This document shows, piece after piece, positions 1 through 6,634 of a stretch of 8,546 nt of DNA (position 1 is its first letter; each line of letters starts with the position of its first letter). The notes under the pieces are model-generated. The model was not told where the DNA came from, made no database searches, and was given only the letters and a program-made list of their open reading frames with translations. This stretch comes from Phycisphaerae bacterium (GTDB lineage Bacteria; Planctomycetota; Phycisphaerae; Sedimentisphaerales; SG8-4): NCBI GenBank assembly GCA_030603035.1, contig JAUVYQ010000111.1, positions 1 to 8,546 on the forward strand. Direction: 5' to 3'. Both the position numbers and the translations under genes were made by a program.

Positions 1-889
1 CGGTATGGCCCTTTGCCGCTTCCTTAACGACGCCCACCATCTCCAGATCAGCGTCCCAGTTATCGAACTGGGTTGCCACCGCAATCGCATCCAAGCACCC
101 ACCGACGGAAGTAAAGCATGCAGAACGCATGGCAACAACCAGCCTTACCCTCGGCTCAACAATGGACTCCTCCACAAAAAGTCGCGACTCTCGATATAGA
201 AGCTGGCACTCGTCGGGGTTTATCTTGTGATAGCGATGCGGGCCGGACGGAGCCTCGAATAGGCCATGTTGGCGAAAAATAAACTCGCCTAATATGCCGC
301 TTTCACGATGCAGGGATATAAGCATCACATATGGGTCAAAGTGACCTGCATACACGATTGATCGCCTCTCTACTTTCGCTAATGCAGCCGAAGCGACCGC
401 GAGATCGAGACACCTGCAAAAGCCAAAGTTTGTGCAGGCAAACAAGTCAGGAGCGCCAGCCCATGCCCGCTTGAATTCTGCTTTCCGTGCTCTCGCTTTT
501 AGCGAGGCAAATGCCGCACCCACTATCTCAACGAAGGTAAGGGTAGATTCGATGGCAACATAACCTTTATGCCTCTTATAAATACCTATAGAATAAGCGG
601 GATAACGATCTGGATTGCCGCGCATTTGCCGCGGGTTGCTAAAAAGGAGAACGCGGCCGTTAGGCAGATCGCGGATTACCGGCCTTAGCAAAAGCAACAC
701 GAAACCCCAAAGCGTGGAAAAGTCATATCCAATTCGGTATAACAGCTCAATAAACCGAGAGTCGCTTGCGTTCGACCGCTCGGAGAAAAAGGGGGGGCGA
801 TCACCACGACGCTTGCGCAGCATGTAGCTTTTTTTAACTACCGCCTCATTCCAGAGAACCCGCTTAAGAATTTCCGGCTGAAGAATCAT
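1..889 (-). CDS. Putative surface-polysaccharide glycosyltransferase, partial (runs off left edge)
   Basis: I translated this frame by hand: it opens with ATG at 889 and stays open for 296 codons to the window edge, with no stop. The start forms an ATGA overlap with the stop of the upstream CMP-sugar synthetase gene, which supports both the frame and translational coupling. The N-terminal 45 residues are basic and followed by a short hydrophobic stretch (about 60-70, WGFVLLLLRP). The most telling motif is RQHGLF at 206-211, after a segment with AGHFDPY (181-187). A QHG tripeptide in such a context occurs in several GT-B-like surface-polysaccharide and CDP-glycerol-type transferases, and this is the only family hint I have. 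Its place directly after the CMP-nonulosonate synthetase suggests a transferase using that donor, which is inference. The coding call is firm; the function is weak, and the C-terminus is unseen. Confidence 0.8.
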   Translation of the reverse strand, partial: MILQPEILKRVLWNEAVVKKSYMLRKRRGDRPPFFSERSNASDSRFIELLYRIGYDFSTLWGFVLLLLRPVIRDLPNGRVLLFSNPRQMRGNPDRYPAYSIGIYKRHKGYVAIESTLTFVEIVGAAFASLKARARKAEFKRAWAGAPDLFACTNFGFCRCLDLAVASAALAKVERRSIVYAGHFDPYVMLISLHRESGILGEFIFRQHGLFEAPSGPHRYHKINPDECQLLYRESRLFVEESIVEPRVRLVVAMRSACFTSVGGCLDAIAVATQFDNWDADLEMVGVVKEAAKGHT

Positions 890-2052
890 CGATTGGCCAG
901 CAGGAGATTGGCCAGCTCCCTGAAACAACCGCCCCCCCCTCGCTGTTTGCACTGAAAATGCACGGCAGCGAAGCATTCGGATACCGCATCCGCCGGTGCG
1001 GCAGCCAAGCCGGCTAGCTTGAGCACCTCCAAATCATTTAGATCGTCACCGATATAGGCGAGTTCGTCCCACTTCAAGCCCCTTTCCACCAATATAGCCT
1101 CAACAATCTGCAGCTTATTACTCGCGCCTTGTCGCAGGACATCCACCTTAAGCTTGTTTGCGCGACGGGATACAATTTCCGTGTCCTCCGCAGTGACAAT
1201 ACCCACCAACACGCCTGCCGCGCGTAACAGCTCCATGCCTTTTCCATCGCGCGTATTAAACCTTTTCAGTTCGTCGCCACTGTTAGAGTAATACATACCG
1301 GCGTCCGTCAGGACTCCATCCACATCTGTAAGCACAATCTTTATCTTCTTTGCTCTTTCAGCGATATTGCCTGAACGAGATCGTCTTGAGAGAAGATGCT
1401 CGACGTGTCGCCAGTCCTCCGGTTCGTCGATTTCGGTGAAAGAGTCTGACGCCATTTGATAGGTGGCGATGTTTCCATGCAAACGACACCCACTTTGCAG
1501 CAACCCCGCCCGACTCATTATGTAGAACGCGCCATTTTCTACTTCGTATCCAACGAAATCCTGCCTACGTGGTCGCTGCTGAGGGTCGTAATTCACCGGG
1601 CGAGCCAATCCGCAGTCTGTTGCGGCCCAGATGAAGCGTTTTTGCACGACCGTGGAAAGCAGGCTGTCGCAGCCCGTGCCCCTGAACTTCGTGAGCGCCG
1701 CAAGAAGCTCCTCGCTTTTGAGCAGCGGGCTTGTTGCTTGAATCAGAACGATAGTCTCGCACTCTGAGGTTCTTGCAAACTCTAGCAATGCCGATTCCGT
1801 TGTTGCAGTGTCAGTTGCCGTCTCCGGTGACCGCCCCACCACCCTAAGCTTGGGCAGACAAAGTGCATGGGCTGCAGCTGCGATTCCGGGGTCGTCGGTG
1901 GATATGACCACGCAATCTATATCTGCGCAATCGGACGCAGCCTTCGCCGTCCAATAAATCAGCGGCATCCCTCCGAGCAGGCGTATGTTCTTGCCGGGAA
2001 TGCCCTTGCTGCCTCCCCGGGCGGGAATGAAGGCTACGGTTCCTGATTTCAT
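886..2052 (-). CDS. neuA: Fused CMP-nonulosonate cytidylyltransferase / HAD phosphatase
   Basis: This 388-residue protein joins two enzymes. Residues 1-225 are a NeuA/CMAS-type cytidylyltransferase that would transfer CMP from CTP to a nonulosonic acid. They carry the nucleotide-binding IPARGGSKGIPGKN (9-22), QATSPL (105-110) and the substrate-loop ENGAFY (172-177). Residues 235-388 are a KdsC-like HAD phosphatase: nucleophile and acid/base D243 and D245 in DVDGVLTD, T287, K313, GDDLND (335-340) and the late glycine-rich GGGGCFRE (372-379). All catalytic residues are present, so the domain should be active. The stretch TAEDTEIVSRRANKLKVD resembles Kdn-9-phosphate phosphatase of Bacteroides as I recall it, more than classical KdsC, which usually has TGR there. 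ATG at 2052 lies 4 bases after the synthase stop, with a purine-rich GGAAAAAG just upstream. It would dephosphorylate the upstream synthase's product and activate it. The exact sugar is not proven. Confidence 0.93.
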   Translation of the reverse strand: MKSGTVAFIPARGGSKGIPGKNIRLLGGMPLIYWTAKAASDCADIDCVVISTDDPGIAAAAHALCLPKLRVVGRSPETATDTATTESALLEFARTSECETIVLIQATSPLLKSEELLAALTKFRGTGCDSLLSTVVQKRFIWAATDCGLARPVNYDPQQRPRRQDFVGYEVENGAFYIMSRAGLLQSGCRLHGNIATYQMASDSFTEIDEPEDWRHVEHLLSRRSRSGNIAERAKKIKIVLTDVDGVLTDAGMYYSNSGDELKRFNTRDGKGMELLRAAGVLVGIVTAEDTEIVSRRANKLKVDVLRQGASNKLQIVEAILVERGLKWDELAYIGDDLNDLEVLKLAGLAAAPADAVSECFAAVHFQCKQRGGGGCFRELANLLLANR

Positions 2053-2056
2053 GGCA

Positions 2057-2920
2057 TCAGCGCTTTTTCCACTTCAGCTTTGCACGCTGCACCGTCTCGA
2101 CATCAAGTAATTCGCTTTTCTTATAGCTTAGGGCCTTTGAAACGTTCATGAGGTCTCGGCAAAGTCGACGCATACCATCTGGCTCAAGTGAAGCCGCGTG
2201 ATCCGTGCCTTTCCAAGTGCGATCCAGCGTGAAATGTCGCTCAATCCACGTTGCGCCCAAGGTCATCGCCGACACATCCGCCGCGATGCCGAGATGGTGT
2301 CCTGAAAACCCAATCTCTTTGACGCGACTACCGTATCTCTCGATTAAACGGCGGATTTCATAAAGACAGATATCCTCGAACGCCACTGGGTAACCGGAAG
2401 TGCAGCTGTAGATTACGACATCCTTAGCTCGTCCCATTTCCTCAAAAAAGCTGACGATTCGCTCCTCCTCATCGTGCGTGGTCATACCGAAAGAAAGATG
2501 GATCTCCCCAGTGTAATTTTCGCATAGGTAGCTAAGCATCTCGAAATGCAGGTTACAAGCGGATGGAATTTTGATAAGCGATGGGTTGATCTCTGTGATT
2601 TCCTTAGCGGAAGTGAGATCCCACACTGAGGTGCTATATTCAACACCGAACTCTTCGCACCATGCCTTCAGCTGCTTGTGCTGCTCCACATTCAGCTCTA
2701 AAAACTCCCGATGCTCGCCATAGGTCCTTCCGTAGGCGTGCATCGCGTTGGGGTGCGGCGCAGCGTATTGCTCGGGAGTAAGAAGTTCTTTCGGTGAGCG
2801 TTTTTGAAACTTCACTACGTTAACCTTACAAAACATAGCTGCGATCATTATCATTTCACGAGCAATGCCCATGTCACCTTTGTGATTGCATCCAATTTCT
2901 GCGATGATTTTTGCTTTCAT
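2057..2920 (-). CDS. neuB: Short NeuB-like nonulosonate (sialic/Kdn-type) synthase without SAF domain
   Basis: A 287-residue TIM-barrel synthase of the NeuB family, which condenses phosphoenolpyruvate with a hexose or N-acetylhexosamine (free or 6-phosphorylated) to give a nine-carbon nonulosonate. Visible family motifs are AEIGCNHKG (7-15), VKFQKR (36-41), IKIPSACN (116-123), CTSGYP (173-178), ERHFTLDR (227-234) and KGTDHAASLEP (237-247). Typical NeuB proteins are about 340-350 residues and end in an SAF (antifreeze-like) domain that helps bind the substrate. This one stops right after the barrel. The usual YSDHT-like motif is replaced by GFSGHHLG (204-211), pointing to a distinct subfamily. 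A 27-base gap separates it from the polymerase stop, and I see no Shine-Dalgarno before the ATG at 2920. The adjacent HAD phosphatase suggests a phosphorylated product, for example Kdn-9-phosphate from mannose-6-phosphate. The symbol marks the family, not a proven Neu5Ac product. Confidence 0.9.
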   Translation of the reverse strand: MKAKIIAEIGCNHKGDMGIAREMIMIAAMFCKVNVVKFQKRSPKELLTPEQYAAPHPNAMHAYGRTYGEHREFLELNVEQHKQLKAWCEEFGVEYSTSVWDLTSAKEITEINPSLIKIPSACNLHFEMLSYLCENYTGEIHLSFGMTTHDEEERIVSFFEEMGRAKDVVIYSCTSGYPVAFEDICLYEIRRLIERYGSRVKEIGFSGHHLGIAADVSAMTLGATWIERHFTLDRTWKGTDHAASLEPDGMRRLCRDLMNVSKALSYKKSELLDVETVQRAKLKWKKR

Positions 2921-2947
2921 ATTACAAGAAAAATAAACTAGAGGAGG

Positions 2948-4270
2948 TCAGCTTCGTCGAGGATGCTTTAACTCAAAAAATAGGCACCCGCAGAGCAGAC
3001 CGAAAATCGAAGCCCCAAACCGCGTCCCGAACACATTACCAGATAGAGAAAGAACGCAAAAGCACAATAGAGCAGTAGCCACCGGTATCATTACTTCTCG
3101 CTCAACATCCCACCAAACGGTAGTCGCGGATCGCTTGAATAATGAACAAAGCTTATTAACCGCCGCCACCAATGTCCACACCATAAAAAAGACACCCATG
3201 ATACCCGCATGGAAATATATAGACACTTGCGTGTTGTGTCCAGCTATCCATTCCGGATACGTAAACCTCAGGTGGCCGACGTATGGCGCCAGCTCCGATT
3301 GATACTGAGAGTCCCAGACGTATTCATGGCCAAATCCTACTCCAGCGATAGATTGAGCGGCGCTCGCTCCTGTGACAGCAAGCATGCCCTTGGCCTCCGC
3401 AATCCGCGTCAAATAGGTAGGATCAACGTTGGTTTTTGAAGACTGGAACGCAAATAACCTGCCGCGCAGTCCCTCGATCAAATCGGGGTTTAGCTTCACG
3501 CTAATAATCAAACCTAAAAACATTACTACTCCAAAAATTGCCGAAGCCCAAAGCCCTTGCTGGGATTGCCGGCCGCTGCTGCCTTGAAAATACTTCCAAG
3601 CTGAGTATGCCAGCAAGAATATGAAACATACGACAATAGCAAGATAGAGTGATCTTGTTTGACTCACTATCGCCAGAACCATGGCGCCAGCCAATGCTAC
3701 TACATACCACCAATTGAGTCCCCTCCGAGTAAACACGACCCCGAAACTTAAACCGAACATGGCTGCCCAACCAGGCGATAGTATCCTATAACGGACCATT
3801 CCAACGGTAAGATCCCTTAAGACCAGCGCCTCCACTACCATCCAGACCGATGAAACAAGCGCAGCCAGAAGCACCCAATTCGCCAATTGCAATCGCCCGA
3901 GCTGCGGATGGAGGCTCGCCAGCGCAGAATATGCAACGCCTATTCCAAGCGTGAACAGAATAAATGGGAGCGCAACCCGTAAGCTTTGTGCAATTGGCAC
4001 CGAGTGCACTAAAGACATGCCCACGCCCCAAACACAAACTGCCACGGCGAGAGTTCCAAATAGTAGTGACCTAGTGGATAACATACTAGGACGCAGCTGA
4101 AAAATCGCCGCGCCAGCTCCCAATGCAGCGAACGCCAAATAGGCGACCTGCAATGCTGATCCACCTGTTTCAGCACCTTTGTAATCAAGCGAGAAGGCAA
4201 ACGCAAATAGTATAGCCGAAAAAAGCGCGCTGCGTGCAGGCTTTGATTTATATGTCCCTTGAATATTCAT
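2948..4270 (-). CDS. wzy: Wzy/WaaL-like O-antigen polymerase (integral membrane)
   Basis: A 440-residue, strongly hydrophobic protein with roughly ten to twelve possible membrane segments. There is a large polar loop at about 258-345 and a final hydrophobic pair near 393-432. The loop and its flanks carry features seen in the Wzy/WaaL/RfaL ligase-polymerase superfamily: SQTRSLYL (203-210), GVGFGHEY (310-317) and GHNTQVSIYFHAGIMG (344-359), where the HN and the following glycine-rich helix are typical. In a Wzx/Wzy pathway it would join lipid-linked repeat units at the periplasmic face. Sequence alone does not separate polymerase from ligase. Polymerase is preferred because the gene sits inside the cluster with a flippase. 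The only sensible early start is ATG 4270, as the next methionine is at residue 63. This makes it overlap the upstream glycosyltransferase by 23 bases, with a weak GGAAA about 12 bases upstream. Confidence 0.85.
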   Translation of the reverse strand: MNIQGTYKSKPARSALFSAILFAFAFSLDYKGAETGGSALQVAYLAFAALGAGAAIFQLRPSMLSTRSLLFGTLAVAVCVWGVGMSLVHSVPIAQSLRVALPFILFTLGIGVAYSALASLHPQLGRLQLANWVLLAALVSSVWMVVEALVLRDLTVGMVRYRILSPGWAAMFGLSFGVVFTRRGLNWWYVVALAGAMVLAIVSQTRSLYLAIVVCFIFLLAYSAWKYFQGSSGRQSQQGLWASAIFGVVMFLGLIISVKLNPDLIEGLRGRLFAFQSSKTNVDPTYLTRIAEAKGMLAVTGASAAQSIAGVGFGHEYVWDSQYQSELAPYVGHLRFTYPEWIAGHNTQVSIYFHAGIMGVFFMVWTLVAAVNKLCSLFKRSATTVWWDVEREVMIPVATALLCFCVLSLSGNVFGTRFGASIFGLLCGCLFFELKHPRRS

Positions 4271-5297
4271 TTATGATTACATTTCCATAGCACTCAATTG
4301 TTTTTCTCCTCGCCACCTCCGCCGCCCTTGCCCCCATTGCCTCCCATTCATTTACTGCGGAAAGGCGCGTATGACACGCCGACTCGAAAGCGGTAACTAT
4401 ATCGTTTTCATCATCAGACTGAAAAAGAATACCAGTGCCAGTCTTTTTCACCACGTCGCCGACTACTCCATGCGCGGACGCCAATAGCGGTATCCCCGCA
4501 GCCTGCGCCCTAGTTTGGGTGCCACTCGACACGAGAAACGACTTTGGGTATGGGGCAACAACATAATCCGCAGCGCAAAAGTGCATTGAAACATCACCCT
4601 CTTCTATGCGTTTGTTGTAAACCTTGAGAGATACTTTATGATTTCGAATAAGACCGTTTATCGCCGGTTCTATATCTGCCGCAATTCGACCAGAAATCAA
4701 AATCACTACCTTAGAAGCATATACTGAAGTTGAGAGAAACTTATCACATGCGTCAAAAAAGGTTGACGCCACTTTTCGCCGATTCAGCTCCCCAAACAAC
4801 AGAAAAACGAGACTATCCTGCGGCAACTTTAGCCGAATGCGACACTCGTTCGCACTCATTATAGGAAATTCGTCTGGATCCCAAGGATCGGGAAGATAAA
4901 CGACGGGGCCCGATTGAACTTCATCTTTCGCGAATACGGGGGCCGAAACAAATACCTTATGAATTAAGTGCGAGCTGAGAACAAACTTCCAAAAGGCAGA
5001 ATGAGGCAACCTCTCAAAATTGCTATAAAGATAATAATTCACCCAAAGCTTTATAGAGGCGCCTTTAAGCAGGATTGATAGCCTAAGCAAAGACCCGAGG
5101 CGCCCGTCCGCAGTAAGGACATAAAGAATATTCACTCGCTCGCGTTGGCAGCGCCTTACAATTTTAAGGCATTGATTTAGAGTAAGCTTCGTCTCGACTT
5201 CAAAGGGAACATTGGCAACTGAAAGCACCTTTGCAACATAACGCAGAATGACAGGACGATGTCCAGTGGTGCCTGGCTCTAATAATAAAATTTTCAT
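4248..5297 (-). CDS. Divergent GT-B glycosyltransferase (GT1/GT4-like)
   Basis: A 349-residue soluble protein with a two-Rossmann (GT-B) layout. It opens with MKILLLEPGTTGHRP (1-15), where the glycines after the first strand resemble the acceptor-side loop of GT4 enzymes. The C-terminal half begins near LVFLLFGELNRRK (163-175), an equivalent of the usual G-x-K donor-binding segment, and continues through ADYVVAPYP (243-251) and SSGTQTRAQAAGIPLLAS (257-274). The last motif matches the donor-binding region by position, but the standard E-x7-E pair is not visible; a serine/threonine-rich SSGTQ takes its place. It would add one sugar to the lipid-linked repeat unit on the cytoplasmic face. Donor and acceptor cannot be read from the sequence. 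The start overlaps the flippase stop as ATGA (5297-5294), which supports the ATG chosen and translational coupling. Confidence 0.85.
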   Translation of the reverse strand: MKILLLEPGTTGHRPVILRYVAKVLSVANVPFEVETKLTLNQCLKIVRRCQRERVNILYVLTADGRLGSLLRLSILLKGASIKLWVNYYLYSNFERLPHSAFWKFVLSSHLIHKVFVSAPVFAKDEVQSGPVVYLPDPWDPDEFPIMSANECRIRLKLPQDSLVFLLFGELNRRKVASTFFDACDKFLSTSVYASKVVILISGRIAADIEPAINGLIRNHKVSLKVYNKRIEEGDVSMHFCAADYVVAPYPKSFLVSSGTQTRAQAAGIPLLASAHGVVGDVVKKTGTGILFQSDDENDIVTAFESACHTRLSAVNEWEAMGARAAEVARRKTIECYGNVIINEYSRDI

Positions 5298-6634
5298 GTT
5301 TTTAAGGCCAATGCCCGCAAGAACCTAGAGTATTCGAAAAACTTTAATCCTTTGTAGGCTGTCCATGGATAAATAGTGAACAAGCCGCTAAGCAATCCAG
5401 ATAGCGGAGCTCCTAAAACACCAAATTGAGGTAACAACAAATAGAGGAAAAATATATTAAGACATCCACACGCAATCGTAAATGGCCAGAGCGGATTCGA
5501 GCCCGACGCCAAGATGAAATTTCCTACCGCTACCGACGCGCCGAGCAGTAGCAGATCAATCGCCATCACAGTTCTAGTCACAATCCCTAAAGGCGCGATT
5601 TTAAATAAGGCTTCGAAGAAGATAGGGGCTAAGCCAACAAACCCCACAAGTAAAAGCGCCTGAACCGTGATTGCCGAGCCAATGCATTTTCGGGAGAGGC
5701 AGTAAGAGTCACGAAATTTTCCTTGGCCAAGAAGGGCGGTGTATTTAGGAACAGAAGGGATTAATAGCTGAAGCGCTGCTAAATTAGCAAAAGCACAGAT
5801 TTTATATGAAACGAAAAAGGGAGCCACTGCTTCTGTGCCAATGCGCAAGCCCACCATAGGGGCTTGGAAAGACGAAATAAAATAGCCGCCTACGCTCACA
5901 AGCCCAAGAGGAATCGCAATTTTATACAATAACAAGATGGATTTCCTTCGGACCGGCGCCACTTCCCGCTGAGGCGCCTTTACGCTAATTACACGTTTTG
6001 CAAACAAAGCCAAAGCCAGTTTCTCCGCACTGCAAGTCATAAGAACCCAGATTGCCATGGCAACAAGCTCATATCCGGCAGCGATTACCAGAAATACACC
6101 AATTATCGACAATATTTGCTGCGCTGAGTTTATTAAGCGCGTCGTTGCAACCATTCCTAGCCCATCGAGAAGTGCTGCGTTGGGCCTACTTGATAGCCGA
6201 ACAATCGCACTAACGCCAAGAATGCAAACCGCATGCGAATTCCCCATGGATGCAAATTGCAGAACAAAAACCGAAACCAAGATGATCGAGATACCGCATG
6301 CAATCTGATTTGCGAGTCGCGCTAACGACATCACTGACAATAGAGTGCCTGCGTATGGCAACAGTTCTCCTATATCTCCACGAGCCACTGAAGATCCGTT
6401 CGAGCGGCCTGAAATGAATGCGATTTGACGAGCCGAAACGATGCTTATGCCAAAATCAGCCAAGCCGGCTAAACCTATAACAGCCTGGGCGGAAAGCCAA
6501 ATGCCCGCCTTCGCCATACCTATTTGCTCTATCAAATAAGGAACCAGAATCAAAGCACCCACTGCGCCCACAATTTGGTGCAGCCAGCCGCTTATCGTTC
6601 CCGCATTTAAAAAACGTAGCATTTTAGACCGCAT
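5294..6634 (-). CDS. wzx: Wzx-type polysaccharide repeat-unit flippase (MATE/MOP superfamily)
   Basis: A 446-residue membrane protein of the length and pattern expected for Wzx/RfbX flippases, which move undecaprenyl-linked repeat units to the periplasm. Roughly twelve hydrophobic segments are visible. The N-terminal region has VPYLIEQIGMAKAGIW (31-46) followed by GLADFGIS (57-64), the acidic motif after the second helix that is characteristic of the family. The start is uncertain: an upstream TTG at 6637, ATG at 6634 and ATG at 6622 are all in frame, none with a good Shine-Dalgarno. I chose ATG 6634 over the TTG; the 6622 ATG would lose only four residues. Whichever is used, the start lies within or next to the 3' end of the preceding glycosyltransferase gene. 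Together with the polymerase two genes on it defines a Wzx/Wzy-dependent rather than ABC-transporter pathway. Confidence 0.9.
   Translation of the reverse strand: MRSKMLRFLNAGTISGWLHQIVGAVGALILVPYLIEQIGMAKAGIWLSAQAVIGLAGLADFGISIVSARQIAFISGRSNGSSVARGDIGELLPYAGTLLSVMSLARLANQIACGISIILVSVFVLQFASMGNSHAVCILGVSAIVRLSSRPNAALLDGLGMVATTRLINSAQQILSIIGVFLVIAAGYELVAMAIWVLMTCSAEKLALALFAKRVISVKAPQREVAPVRRKSILLLYKIAIPLGLVSVGGYFISSFQAPMVGLRIGTEAVAPFFVSYKICAFANLAALQLLIPSVPKYTALLGQGKFRDSYCLSRKCIGSAITVQALLLVGFVGLAPIFFEALFKIAPLGIVTRTVMAIDLLLLGASVAVGNFILASGSNPLWPFTIACGCLNIFFLYLLLPQFGVLGAPLSGLLSGLFTIYPWTAYKGLKFFEYSRFLRALALKT

Noticed and set aside
615..827. Plus-strand open frame of 70 codons, rich in Arg and Ser
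   Set aside because: It is antisense to the continuous 296-codon minus-strand frame that is coupled to the operon; it has no recognisable domain and a composition typical of a shadow frame.
1456..1767. Plus-strand open frame of 103 codons
   Set aside because: It lies fully antisense to the cytidylyltransferase domain, whose motifs are unmistakable, and shows no family resemblance.
886..2052. The phosphatase half as KdsC, meaning Kdo and lipopolysaccharide core synthesis
   Set aside because: The motif after the third strand (TAEDTEIV) and the fusion to a CMP-nonulosonate synthetase fit the Kdn/sialate phosphatase branch better, and no KdsA or KdsD is nearby. It remains a fallback.
3501..4206. 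Several minus-strand frames of 65-89 codons inside the polymerase gene
   Set aside because: They are out-of-frame shadows of the 440-codon membrane protein, with no independent start signals or domains.
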